A stretch of DNA of 64,000 nucleotides from Paragyromitra xinjiangensis (lineage: Eukaryota > Ascomycota > Pezizomycetes > Pezizales > Discinaceae): assembly GCA_038503065.1 (NCBI GenBank), contig JBCAMK010000006.1:248001-312000 (forward strand), written 5' to 3'. Positions 11,025 through 24,334 of this stretch are shown here, piece after piece. The notes under the pieces were generated by a model. That model was not told the origin of the DNA, did not search any database, and saw only the letters and a list, made by a program, of their open reading frames with translations. How positions within the stretch are numbered: the stretch's first letter is position 1; every line of letters begins with the position of its first letter. Both the position numbers and the translations under genes were made by a program.

Positions 11025-14000
11025 TCGGATGTAGTTGATACATTATTGATGTGGTTATTTTGCGTTTCTATATTTCTTTCTTTCTTTAACGATATGTTTT
11101 AACTAAACTGCTAGTGGAGTTCTCTTGTGGGTGCGGCGTTTCCTGATTTTGTAAAATAAATTACTCAACTTGTGTTTGACATGAACTTGGAATTAGGGCG
11201 TCAAAAACAAACAACGGCTTCCACTGCCAATCCGTTAGCTATCGAACGAGAAATATATCAGGTAGGATAATTCCAAGAGCTCCGCAAATCACCAGGCTTC
11301 AGACTTGCAGTGGGTAGGAAAATGGGTATACATTTCGTTATCCCTGTAACACCCGCCTCGTCACATTTTCCGATCGAGTAGCCATTATAATCTTGTTAAT
11401 CATGCAATCGTCTTCGGTCTTGCCCAGGATCAAAGCCATCATAGGTTGCGGTGTATGCGACGAAGCGGTTGGAATTGAGATGCAGGTAGGGGCCAGTATT
11501 CCATGAGCTAAGATTCGGATTCGCCGCCGGTTTGACGGCGATGATGACGAATTCAATAATTGGCTGCCGGCTTCCGATCAACGGGAACTAGGCTGAGTTT
11601 AGCAAATAGGCGTGGACAACAAAGGGCTCTTAACGTCATTAATCCCTGGTTTCTGCTCCGTCAGGTCCGTGGCATAATACACATCGTTTCAAGCTTCTGT
11701 CCGCCCATTGGGACTCTGCCGATGGAACAAATAAATCGTCGACCATCCCTAGCGTAATCAAATATTGTGCTTTGAGAACCCCGAAGCCAAAAAAGCGGCC
11801 TCAACAGGAACGGTAGTCCAGCCAAGAGAGCGTATCACAAAATGAACTGCGAAACCGTACCATACCAATACTCCACGCTCGGCACCTCCGGATAGTTTGA
11901 GTCGCAAGATTTGTGAGTGAAGAGCAGAGGCGCTAAATCAGGACCTCCGTGAAACTGTCCCACTTCTTCTGCGATACATTTGCTTGCTGTCCTATGTTTT
12001 CTTGCCAGAGCTGTTTGAACCCGGTAGGTCATCGGTAGTATCATATACATATCATGCTTCCCCCATCGTATATACAAAAGATCACTCGTTTTCTCGAATC
12101 CTATGCGACTCCTGTCGACTAACTAGTAGTCAGATATTACATCCCAGAAACCTAGATCATTCGGGATAGATCGCTCGGCTTACCCGCCAATCCCAGAAAT
12201 TTAGCACCATTGACTTACAGAACAACACACGGGGGATTATATCTCTTTGGCAGAAATAGCTCGTGCCTATGTAGCATAGCCTTTTCCTAGTTCAGAAAAT
12301 GTGCGGGCGTTCCATGGCTAATCCGCAGGAGCATGGTGTTCTAGAGGCGGATCACGCGCCGATGTTTTGAATCTCAATCAAGGGAGATCTCCGAGAAACC
12401 TAGACCTGCGATCCGCCAAGCAAATGGCTTTCCCTTTTTCGATCGCAAATTGGTCAAGGACACGGTTACGAAGTAGTTAACTGAGGGTACAAATCGAGCT
12501 GGAAGAATGGCTACCACAAATTCTGTTGCCTGGATCTCTTCACAGACGCAAGTGGACCACTCGAGACCTATAATATATGCCCAATCATCGTCATATGTCA
12601 TGCTATTCTTGAAATCGAAGGAGCATCATTTGATACCGAGAAGCGTCCATATGAAAAGGGTGATAAAAGCCTTGCTTCGAATGCAAAGAAACGCCGAAGA
12701 CACCAGATCTAGGAGGTGAATCGGAGTACCTCCCGAATGTGCATGCGGGACTGCTTGTTTGTATCGGCCAACGAAAACAAACTCTTCCGATCCCAACTAA
12801 CAACCTATCAGGAATCGTTTCAGTGATATTAAGCTAAGGTGAACTTGTATTCTAAATGTTCGAGATTGCCATCAGAACTTACCTCAACTTGTCGAGACCT
12901 TAGTCCCATTATGACGCCGCATACATCGAACGATTAAAAATTATGTCTCACGTACCCCGAACACTAAAAATGGAGATAGCAAGACCCGCCTACTAATAGA
13001 GTAACTCGGGTTCGGGGAACTACGCTGCTGCACAGTCTTCAATTCTTTGTGATTCGTCTGGAGAGCCGCCACCTCACGACGGCGATTCGCATAGTGTCCT
13101 TGCGAAAATCACCTGTGATTGGCTTTGAGGTTAGGGTTTCTTAGGCCCCGTTAGTTTGGGGGTCATCGCTGAGTTCGTTTACTCGGTTGAGCGTTATAAG
13201 ACCTTGTCCCCGCACATATGAAGTATTGGAATGACCCCTCAGCAACGTGGCCAGGAAGGAAGCCGTTCTTGGCATTGCATCTTGTTATCGACTTGGCATT
13301 CTGCTCAACCTAGTGTGCCTCAGACGACAACGCCAAATCAGGACAGAGAATTCTCGAGCTGGAGTCGGGGCGGCATAGACTCGTGGTAGTGGTATGAGAC
13401 ACTATCTGTGGGTCATATTCTGAGCGATGAACAAGAGGCTCCCAAACATTGGAGATGAGGGGTGTGAGGGATGCCGGTCAGGAAGATCGAGTGCAGAGTT
13501 GTGATGCGTTTTGTGTCTCTTCTACTGGACAACGGTATTAAGCCTCTGTGCGGTGATGAGCAGTTGCTCCACAGCTGTCCTCTAGTGCATTATGGTGGCA
13601 AGTGCAGCTGGATAGGTTTCTATTCTGGCTAACATGGGCGGAATATAATAGTGGTATGTTATTTCCGTGCCTCCGCTGGTCGATTTATCTTTCCATTCAG
13701 CTTTCCATCGCACGGCGCAGGATACTGCAGGCGCGTCGTAGACCCCGGCATCCGCCAGTGCTGGACAACACGCGCAACCTCTCCGTCCGTCCCCATCTCC
13801 CTTCGCCCGGAAGCGCAGCGTTGGGTGACGTCCGAGGAGAGAATGCGTCGATGCCCTACGAAAAATAGCTGTAAGTGGATGTTGATAAGAGGTGAATCTG
13901 AGGCATAGCCGTCGGTCGAAGATTTGTTTCGAAGTGGGATACGACGACTGGTTCTTTTGTTCGAGAAGCAGCTTCAGGGACGGTTAATGACAGATAGGAA

Positions 14001-17000
14001 GACAGGGATAGTGTACTCGTATCTAAAAGGCAGGATTGTGCTATCATGATTTATGTAGCTAGGTTGATGAAATTTCTCAGCACGGGTGGGCAGGAAATTC
14101 TGAGACGGCTTCCGTATGATGGTGGTGGTCCACGACCGTAATGGCTGCTGAACATCTGCTCGACACTATTTCTCTACCTAGTCTTGCGCCCGGCCCATCC
14201 CATGCAGCGAGCTTGGGTAAGTGCAGATGGGGACGAGCCTACTTCCCGCCCCATCCCAAAGTATCCCGGAAATACCAGTAACAATTCTCACGCTGAGAAG
14301 GGAGCACCCGAGAGGCAATTCAATTGTATTATGACTGAGATAGTTCCTCGTCTCGGTCAGAATATCAGCCTCTATAGCTCTAGGCACAATTAGCCCGTCG
14401 GATGCCCAACCTTGCTCATACTCAGCTAAAGATACTTGGTAACTAAGAGGATTATATCATAAGCGATTAGTGGATATAACGGCGCTCTGCTGGTCCAAAC
14501 TTGGCTGTATAGAGGGAAGCAGTACCTCTCATGTGAAGATGCCACTATGAAGCAAAAAACCATTGCTAGCAAACCAAAACTAACGAATAGCGCTTAGCGC
14601 AGGCATCCGGTAAAAATTCGGAATTATGTACTTTAAGAAATGAAATAGATAACTGAGCCAATATAAGAGCTTATGGGTTCGGAATCTAGCTAGCAAGAGT
14701 GAGATAGTGCGACGGTGCATTGAAATGGACTGTAGACTCTAATGTTTCGCCGGGCACCATGGCGTAGTAGTCTAGGTGCCCCGCTCCACGCCGAGAACCC
14801 CACGTTCAAAACCCCACCACGACAAAGATGTAGTCACTGCAGTATGGGCATATCAGAGCTTTAATGCAGTGGCGAACTTTTTGCTACTGTGCTTCCTGAT
14901 AAGTCGCCCTGGAATTTTTCTGATAGCTAGTCTCCAGTCACAATGAACAATAATTCCTTTCCCTCTTTAGGTCTTGCAAGGAGTCCTCGCTTTTTTCAGC
15001 CACCAAGATACTCCCTCTGAAAGGTTTTGTTATGATTACAATTCCCATAGGCTTCACAGCCATACTTCCCACAACAATGTTTCACCTCATAATCTCCCCA
15101 TCAGTACGACTCCTACACAAAGGCAGCCCTTAACCTATGGTGAAAGTGTTCCGGACGATGACCGCACCCGTAATAACGCATTGGCTTTTGCTCTTTCTGT
15201 CCCGAGCTAAAAACCTACTCGTCAGTCTTTGCTGTACCAATCACCCAATCGCATCCTCCATTCCTTAAAAGCATTGCCGCAAGAAAACACAAATGGCGTC
15301 ATTCGCGCTATTATTGATGGAATTAGACATCAGTCTCATCAAACCACATCTATCTCTCAACCCGACCCGGCCGCTGGTAGACATCCACCCGGAATCCTCT
15401 CAGGTCCACCTGCTGTAGGGAAGACTTCACCCATCTTATCAAAAAGTAGCTATTCATGCTCCGTGAAGCACAAGAAATCTACCAGCTGTATAACTCGCAT
15501 AAACATGTCTTCACAGCCCCCGTGGCTTTCTCTGTGCACACATCATCCTGAATATGCAGAAATGATGGATCTTTGTGCAATATGCGATGCTACTCTAATT
15601 TAATCACGCATTCTTTTACTCCCCCTTCTTCAAAGGTATTTATTACCAAACAGATAAATGATTGGGATGAGAACCAAGGTTCTTCCATTGCAGATAACGA
15701 ATCGGACGGTATCAGGATATCGTCCTATTAGCTGTCCCATAGGACCACCCCGGCAATCATGTTCCAAGGTTATTCATCAAAGCCAAACTGCCGCAGAGGT
15801 CTACACTTTACTTACCGACCACTGTTTCAACTCCACAAACATCTCTGCCGAGCACCCCATAGCTCCGTTGATATCGGGTTTACGGTCGTTTTTCGCCATA
15901 GTACATAGCGGACGTCTAAAACTGCACCTAGTTAATTTCTCGGTGTTGGTGCTTTTCCAAAGCTGTAGGTTTATACAGAAATTCCTTGCCTAATGCCATC
16001 ATCCACTAATTCGTGCTCCGACAAAGGCAGGAAGCTAACGAAGCAGGCCAGCTCCTCCGTTCTAGGCCCGAAAAACTACGGAGGGTTAATCGTGGGAATA
16101 GGAGGCACTCCTCACAGAGCCGCAACGTCCAAATGAAGAGCTCTACACTCGTACAATGAAGGTGTACTTAAATCGCGATGGGATGGCAGGAGGACCTAGT
16201 GCTTCAGACATTACTGAATGGAATCGAGATGGTACAGCAAATGATCAAAGGCGAAGATCTAGTGAATGCTAAGTCTCTATGTGTCTCTTGACTCGTTTGT
16301 TGTTCGTTCCGCTAACAAAAAACAATGTAGGGACCGATTTCGCTAAGATCAGAGCCTATAACCTAACAGCAAAATACAATAATCATCGCAACAGCAAATT
16401 GCCTTGGGCGAGTGGAGTGAAGTTGAAGGAATACATGTCTCGTTGCTTGTATCTTTCCGGAAGATCCTTTTCGTTTATCCAGGGTGGGTTAATTTACCTA
16501 GGATCTGTTTTGTCTGGGAAGTTGAAGATCCAATTGAAGGCGCAGGGGACTTTCAACATCTAGAGTATACTTACAGTAAGGGTATGGCAACGCGGTGATC
16601 TAACTACAGTTGAAACAGTAGAAAATAGAAGTACGACTTTAACTACGAAAATGATATCTCGCAAAAGCAAAACCTGACATTACCGCTCAAGCGGGCTTAG
16701 GAGCAGGAATTTTAGGAATATTAACGACAGTCATAGAGGGTAGAAATATGCACAGGTGACGGACCAAGATATGAACTACTTGACGAAAATTACAGTATTT
16801 GGAGGCCTCTGAAACCCTAACCCACCCTCGGCATTCAAGCACTTGGCCAGCTCCTGAGGTTCCACCCCTAGATAGGTGGGTCCTCGAGAATACACTCTTG
16901 CAGGGTTTAGAATCGAGGTGGCTTGGGCGGGAGGCACTGGGAAGTGAAACCTATGTTAGGAAGCCGATACTAGTAGCAGCACCCCCAACATTTGTTGGAT

Positions 17001-17964
17001 ATTTATTTCATTTTATGCCGCATACAGCTCTTACCATTCTCTTAATCTTTAGTCCTATCCTTAACTTCACCTACGTAGAGCTCCCTATGCCTACATGGCC
17101 AGCAGGCTTCTTATTTCTTCAGGTATCTTTTTACTGTGGAATATTCGACGTATTCGGAGACTGCTTTAGGTGTGGAGGGGCTCGCCGGCGAGCAATATAC
17201 TAGAGGTCGCCTAATTTGCCAGGCAGCAAGATACATGGGAAGATTTTTGACCTTCTCGTTTATTTCTTTCGTAAATCTTCTACACTTCCGGGAATAAGAC
17301 CCCACGATCTAGAGGAAAGTGAAAAGTAACGTACACGATGCATCATGGCGAACTAAAAAGCGGGCAGAGCAACAAGTAGCCTTTAATCTCAGCGATAAAA
17401 CTTTGTACAGAAAAAAGACGCGGGGAACTGTTGTGGATAGTTTTTTCCAAACCCAGTTAGCGACATGTACTCTTCATCATGTCAACGAATTCATAGCTTT
17501 CACCTAGTTCGACGCCAGAAAGATAGTAATGGAGTATAAAATCTTCTCCCCATTTGTAGGAAATACAAGAAAGTACTATGCCACTACCATTTTCGATTTC
17601 TGAGAACGATACTTGAACAACCTCAGAATATAGAAGCTATGTATTCTCGGTGACTAATCCGGTCATGGTGGCCGCCGCATTGCCTAATTTGCACGACGTA
17701 ACGTTAAAATAAGGTTCGGTTTCACAAACCTAACCCTCGCCCGTCAATGATTGGCCAGCGACAGTCTCGATCACGTGAAGTAGTAGTATTGCAGAACAAT
17801 CACGGAATTTGAATTAAACACTTTTCACCCCAGCCATTAGAAGCCTATTTATAAAAAAAATTACGACCTAACCAAGAAACATCACACCCACTCTCTCAGT
17901 CCAAAATAACCCCTCAAGAAACCTCCAAAAGCCCCATCTCACACCACCACAAAAACCACCCCCC
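11025..17964. other. Long stretch without a confident gene
   Basis: Nearly 7 kb with no convincing gene. Co-oriented plus-strand frames at 14974-15210, 15229-15603 and 15658-15993 could be exons of a degenerate gene, but have no motif and no clean splice pairing. A frame at 16799-17203 starts at TTG and has a hydrophobic segment. Telomere-like motifs lie at about 13133 and 16815. All of these are below the threshold for a gene call. Confidence 0.4.
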
Positions 17965-19209
17965 TCACCCAATCGTCAAATCATAGTGCCGCCCACCAAG
18001 CTTCTTCCCTCCTTTCTTATACTCCGCCACCCTAGCAAGAAAACCCACCTCCTCGGTCTCTTCTTCCTCCTTCTGTCCAACCTCCACCTCCACAATCCCT
18101 TTCTCATCCCTCATCACCATCCCCCTCTTCTTCGCCATCCTCACCACCTCCTCCCACCACTCCCCTTCATCCTCCGCAAAACGAACCGCAAGCCCCATCA
18201 CCAACCCCAGATTTCTCAACGGCCCCGCTTCGGACACTAGACGCACCAGCGGATGGCAATCGATGTCTAGACGGCGGAAAGAGTCTACGAATAGCACACT
18301 GAGGAGGGAGGTGAGTGCTTCGATACCGGTAGAGTCGCCGACGTCTATGGATGTTAGCTAGGACAGCAGGGGAGGGGAGGGGACGCACGGAACCAGACTG
18401 AGTCGTAAGTGCCGGAGAAGAAGATGGCGAGGGTTTCGGCGATTTGAAAGAGGGTGAAGTAGGAGGGTTGGGCGCGGCGGAGCTCTTTAACGTAGGGGAC
18501 GATCTAAGGTTAGATTGGAGTTAGCTAGAGTGGTAGAGATGCGTGTAGGTGGGGTCGGTTAAATTGTGGGTTACCCGAGCCATATTCCAGTATGGATCTG
18601 TGTGAGGGAGAATAGAGGGGAAAGATGAAACAAGGATAAAAAGGTAAGAGGAGGCAAGAAATTCATATACCTCGTTTTCAATAACTTCCATGGTCCCTAA
18701 CCCCCTATAATCCTCAAATATATGCGTAATCCCATTACTCTCCGGCGTCCGCTTCTCTATCTCTAGGTACATGTTTCTTAAGCGTTCATACGCACCCTCG
18801 GAGATCTTGAATTCAGAGCCGTTGTAGTTCCTCTTTGCTTTCTTCACGTGGCGGTATACGAAGCCATTATTCTCCTCTATCTCGTCTTCATTCGGGGGTT
18901 GGAGTTCGAGGTAGGTGTAATTAGGGAACTTGATCACCGTTAGCAGTGTAGTGAATAAGTCGGGGAAGAGAAATTTACAGGCCATGGGAGAGGCGCGAGC
19001 GCGTCGATGTCGGCTTGGGTCATTTTCTTGCGGGGTTGCCGAGCGGGTTTCTGGACTCCTTTTGGTTTAGCCGGTTTCGTGGCGGGTTTACGGGAGGGCT
19101 TTTGGACTCCTTTTGGATTGTTAAGTTTGCGGGCGGGTTTTTGGACATCTTTTGGGGTGGCCGTTGGTTTGCGGGCGGCGGCGGTTGCAGAGCGGGTTGT
19201 TGGCGGCAT
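17965..19209 (-). CDS. Four-exon gene, basic-tailed hypothetical protein
   Basis: Proposed exons on the minus strand are 19209-18979, 18928-18671, 18503-18389 and 18344-17965. All phases match and give 327 residues. Intron 1 (50 nt) has a GCTAACG branch point and intron 3 (44 nt) has GCTAACA. Intron 2 (166 nt) is less certain. Residues 1-65 are a Lys/Pro/Arg-rich tail with three near-copies of PKGVQKPARK, a likely nucleic-acid-binding or nuclear-targeting segment. The body has an acidic, helical region with many aromatic residues (about 78-165), then VPYVKELRRAQPSYFTLF. The C terminus holds a Glu-rich patch before the final LGGRHYDLTIG. I do not recognise the family. The intron phases and consistent composition make a real gene likely; the function is unknown. 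Confidence 0.6.
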
Positions 19210-22010
19210 TGTTGGTGTTGTTGAAGGTTCGTGATGGAGCTGTATGAGATCGAGTATGGTCTATCAAGACTGACGTATTCGTGTCAGCAGGGTTGTGGTT
19301 CAGCCAATCTTGCTGTGGCGTATAGGTCAGTGCGGTGATTGGTTGTGTCCGAGCTCTGAGACATGAGGCTGGGGCTGCGGGAAGGCCTAAGTTCGCTCTG
19401 TATTTCATATTACTGTAGAGCTTGGCTTCACAAACAAGTGGTAGCAAGAATTACATTCATGCAGGTAGCTAATCAAGGTCTTCACTAATCATTAAAAATC
19501 ACTCGTTTCTCACTAACGCGGATGATCCGAGGCTTCAAAGACGACAACCTTATGACTACACCCTTCAACATGTAGTTTAGACACAAACTTCCAGTAACAA
19601 ACGTAACCGAATTCACAGTGATCTCACCTACAAGTTCAGGTCATCCCGCGCCCTGCGACCCCCGATTCCCTATAGAGTTTCAATTCCCAAAAAGCTACAT
19701 TCATGTTAATTCACCGCCTGCTTTAGCACATGCCGCCGGTACCATCGAATTTATGTGCGTACGGCACGAATATGCTTACATAGAGTATGCTTGTATCGAA
19801 AATCTACTGCATTATGATCACAGCTAATCTGCATCCTAGAAGAAAAGGGGATTTAAGGCAGTCTCAAATGCCAAGAATCTTAGTCAGCGGCTCAGAGGTA
19901 TCGATAACGGTGCCCAAGACTTGTTAGCTTGCTTTAGGCCCGTAACCCGCACATGCTCTTGTCCGGATTCATGCTGCCAATTGCTTTCCTGTGGTCTGGT
20001 GCCTACACCTATTTTCCTGGATCGCTCGTGAGATGGTTCCGCTGGTAATATAAAGCCGTGGGCGAGATCGCTGGTCTTCTGATTTAGCAGTAGGTTGGAT
20101 GTTTCCGGTGAGAAGCAGAGAAACATGAAGGATGGAAGATGAGGGAAGAACAACCTGAAGCGAGGGGGGGTTTATACTATAATTGGGTTCGCAGGGTAGG
20201 CGTATAGTGAGGCCCTCCAAGCAATATTTGTTCCTAAGGTGTGATGCTGATATGTTACTAAGTCGCTGACTTATCAGCTCACATAAGCAGGGGCAGGTAC
20301 GAAACTAGTATTAGGGATTTTAACGATTGAACTCTACAGCGCCACCGAGGGTCGACATTGAGTTGGCCAATCAGGATCGCCCTTGGCACATCCAGCGCTC
20401 TTGGCAGATCTTGGGGATCATAATCCATCACTCGGACGGGTCTCCAGCCTTTGATGTAAATGGGCTTCCTAACCGAATATCGATAGCGGACTCTAATGAA
20501 GGTCCTAGGGGAGGGCACCGGAAGTCCCAAAGCTGAATTCTTTTGATGTACTAGTATATACGCTCGTCTATAAATTCGGGCCTGAGCTCATTCGGGAGTA
20601 GATAAATCAAGTCCCGATCTCTACTTTTCAACAGTCTTTTTGTTGAAGATAAGACTTCCTAATACTAGTAGAGCCTTTCATATGCCCGTTTCCGAATGGC
20701 TCTCCCCCGCTCAATTGAAAAGTTTCTAGAGTATTCTCATTTGGTAATTCACCTCTCCATTATTGATATTTGTTTTTGTAATCTCAAGAAAATAGATCTA
20801 TTTCAACACTTCTTTTCTCATCTATCGATTCTACGCCCTCCCAATAAATTTAGGCCATTACCACTTACCTATGATCTACCACTAACAGCCTCTCGCTCCA
20901 CCACGCTATTCCGCTTATCCTTTCGATCCGTCACTAGCCACCATCGTCCATCATTACACTTACTTGTCCCACTTCGTTCAATCCAAGAGCATCGCCTGCT
21001 TTAAATTTTGCGTCGCTCAGCTCACCACCGGAAAAGGATTTTCCACCCATTATTCATCTCCCCACTTCCGCATTAGTACACCGTATGAAAGCCTTATTCC
21101 ACAAGACAGCCCTGCGATATTCACTTCTCGGCAACAGTTTACCTAGACTTATTCGACCGATCGTCTCAAGTAGTTATTTCAATTCATCCCCCTCACGCGT
21201 CACCGAAACTACAAGCGAAATCAATAAGTGGAGCTAGGGAGTTTTCGGCTAGTGCATTTGTTTGACTTAACTACCTTTCGATGAAGGATGTGATGGAAAT
21301 TGTAAACTATTGGACCCCGCAAGAGTAGGTTCCTCCATTCCTATCATAGGCTTTAGCTAGTGTGCTATGGCCATTAGGGTCTGTGAATAGACTAGTATCC
21401 TACAATCTTCCTGCCGGCCGCTCGTTCGGAAAGGGAAGGTAAAAGCTATACGTTAAAGCCATAATATCCACGATCGAGATTCGGTCGCATGGTTTTGATC
21501 GTTATGGAGAGATAGATGCATTGGAAGCCGGGTAGGAAAACGTTATTTTTCGGTTTCTGTTTGCTTAGGGTAATGACCCGGAAAGCGGGAGGAAAGCGGG
21601 AAAGAAAGTCAGTTATTGAAACATTGGGTTCGGTGGTGCGCATAGAATGTCGATTTGCGGCGTTATCTCGGTTTCGCGGGGGTGGAGTGGTGACTTCAGG
21701 CATGTGCTTCGATGAAGAATTAGAATCATGATGCGACAGGTATTGTTTCTTCCGAACTCTGGTAATCCACATTGGGGCGGGACGGGCCGTTGCTGCATGT
21801 TAGATTAGCGATGCGGCTCTGCAGGCGCGTCGATCTGGGAGTGGGTTAGGGGAACGGTTGCTCGCTTATCTCTACCGTGTCTCAATGTCTCTCCTGTTAC
21901 TACATACTTGATAAAAGCTGCACAGGTGTGATTGCTTAGTAGTGTAATACGCTGATGGGACATTTCCAAGTAGTAACAAGAGCAGTTATGGGGCAATTAA
22001 TTATGATCAG
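19210..22010. other. Gene-free stretch
   Basis: No supportable gene. Frames at 20.7-21.1 kb are CT-rich and look like leader-type or random sequence. Confidence 0.4.
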
Positions 22011-22195
22011 TACCGTATTTACTGAGTTATAAGCAACTCGGATTTTAGAGTCTAAATAAGGTTTTTGTTTCAGCCACCTTTCCTCGGGGGTCCGGGAGCA
22101 TGTTCAAATCTCCTACATCCATTGGGCACGGACTTTGTCTCAAACTCTATTTTGACCCTCAAATGGGAGTTGCTTATAACCCAGTAAACACGGTA
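22011..22195 (+). mobile_element. MITE, family A copy 1 (TA-flanked, CCGTATTTACTG ends)
   Basis: The element begins TA-CCGTATTTACTGAGTTATA and ends as the inverted GTAAACACGG-TA, with subterminal similarity continuing for about 60 bp. A second copy in the opposite orientation lies at 38989-39255. TA duplication plus CCGTA-type ends fit a non-autonomous Tc1/mariner-class element. No coding capacity. Confidence 0.75.
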
Positions 22196-24334
22196 GTGAG
22201 TAGAAAACAATCGGTGTCCGAATTATCTGGGCAGCCACAGCTTCTCGCGCTCCATCGGTTCACTAAATGGTGGTTGTGGCACGATTAAGTGACCACAGCG
22301 GCAACTACCAGCTTTGATGGGTGTATCAACCAGCAATACTTCGTAACCGAGCCCCCGAGCACACCCCGCCCACCGCAGCGACTTCTCACAAGGACAGCAA
22401 ACCCAGCTCTAACTTCCCTAGACAATCTCTCCCCCCACCACCAAAAATTACAATACGATGCTCCCACCCGCCTACTACCCATCTACCCCACCCCCTTCTC
22501 TCACCACAACGCCACCCGTACCGCCTTCGGGCTTCGGCACACTACTTCTAAGAACCCTCCGCGTCACAACCATGTCCTCCACAACAACCCTCGACAGCTC
22601 CCGTATAGTCTCCGATGCAGCCATCGCACGCACGGGCGGTACCTCGTCTTTGAAATCGTCAACACCTAGAGCTACGAGGGTGTACGAAGTAAAGCCGTGA
22701 GTTGGTTTAAGCTAGGGGCTGATCAAAGTTGTGCTATTGCTCGCGTCTACGGCGGAAGTCCCGTTAGCGGACCTGGCATGTGTTCCAAAAACCTTTCGGC
22801 CGCGACTCCCGAGTGACAAATGGGTCAATTTGGTGGATAGTTAAGGAGGTTATGCGGAGTATAGCACGGTAGATGGGCTGTGAGCGGGGAAGTATATCAA
22901 GACGGACTCGGATACATCCCGTATGGCTTTGAGCAATCCCCCGGGGAGATCTTGCAAAACCAAGAAGGTGATTGTACCTATAAACGAGGCTGAAAGCCCT
23001 TTGCACTAATCAGAAATTTCTACTCCACTTGGTTGCACAAGATCCCCCGGGGGAGAGCGCCCGAAACTATACGGTAGTGTTTTCTGTGGTAAATATGAAT
23101 AGTAGACTTTATTGATTTCTCTACTAGCGAGCTCTGGAGCTCGATATATATACTAAGAAAGCCTTTGGTTCACGAGTACAAAGAGCCGACGGAACTCCCA
23201 TTACTTCCGGATCCTCCGAATCACCCTTTGTTCATTGCTTTGTCCAAGCACGTCCCCGAATTAGGAAACCGTACTCCAACATTTCCCCAACTGATCTTTT
23301 GAGTTGTGAGAATTGCCTAGGTAGGACCCGGGAGTAGTGCTCATAGTGGGTTTGGCAGCGCTGCGGGGGAGAGCATTGGAGTCTGTGGAAATGGCGAAGG
23401 TGCTAATGGCGGAGAGGAAGCGCGGAGAGGAAAGGAATGGAGAAGAAGAGTATTGCCGAGGTACGATATTTCTACGTAATCAAGAATGTAACTACTCGCA
23501 TAGGGTGTTAAAAATCGGAAAACGTGCACGGCCTTTGCCATACAAATTCGTATGAGAGCAGGGATTAGAGCTTTCCGATTTTTACACCCATCCCCGAGTA
23601 CATGTAGTTACATGGGTTAGGATGCAACTCCCGAAGCTATCCCCTAGATCGTAGTCGAGTGTTTTCACGGACTTCAGTCCGTGAATTTGAAACAGCTCGG
23701 CTTGGCATATTCAGTACATCTCCCCGCAAATTCTTGTGTTTTACAGCTAAGGATCCATAAGCAGAGATCTAGCAAGGCCTATTATCTCTGCTATAATTGG
23801 CAAGTTTAAGCTACAGACCCCTCGAAAAAATCAAGCGACTAAGGCTCAAGGTATTGAATTTCGGTGCTTGAAGAGCTACGATCCAGGGGATAGTGCGTAT
23901 TTTAATGAGAAAACTCTTTTCTTCGATCCCTAGGCCATATACATCTTATAATGTTTTGTCTTGCCATGCGCCAAGCTCATATAATTTCGCTTTCGATATT
24001 ATGGGGTATCAATTCATGATTGGTGAAGCATTTGAACGGAAGTTGTGCTTCACGCTGTTAGGACTACTAACCGTCTGCCAAGTTTCTGCTATGAATATTT
24101 CCTTCTGGTAACTAATATGTTAAGCTAGGAGGGGAATTTGGTTCATCTAAGCTTGAGTTAACGGGTTGGAACAGATCTAGTTTCCGTAATATATATGTAT
24201 AATATGGCAGCACATCGGATTTAACATAAATTGTGCTCTAGTCCTCAGCAAGAAACGTTTCAATATATCTAGCTACAGAAGACAAAATGAAAACCCCGAA
24301 TCAATAAAGTAAGTTACAGATATGTAGGTCCAAA
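22196..24334. other. Stretch without a confident gene
   Basis: A CT-rich block at 22.3-22.7 kb gives overlapping low-complexity frames on both strands; none is convincing. A perfect hairpin with TTCACGGACT arms and a 2-nt loop lies at about 23663-23684. Confidence 0.4.

Noticed and set aside
14753..14823. tRNA-like stretch with TGGCGTAGTAGTCTAGG and GTTCAAAACC
   Set aside because: No acceptor stem can be formed and the arms do not pair.
14974..15993. Three co-oriented plus-strand frames, one with GPPAVGKTS resembling a P-loop
   Set aside because: The P-loop resemblance is isolated, the frames do not join by good splice signals and composition is not coding-like.
22289..22700. Pro/Thr-rich frames on both strands
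   Set aside because: CT-rich low-complexity DNA opens several frames at once; no frame has a recognisable domain or splice pattern.
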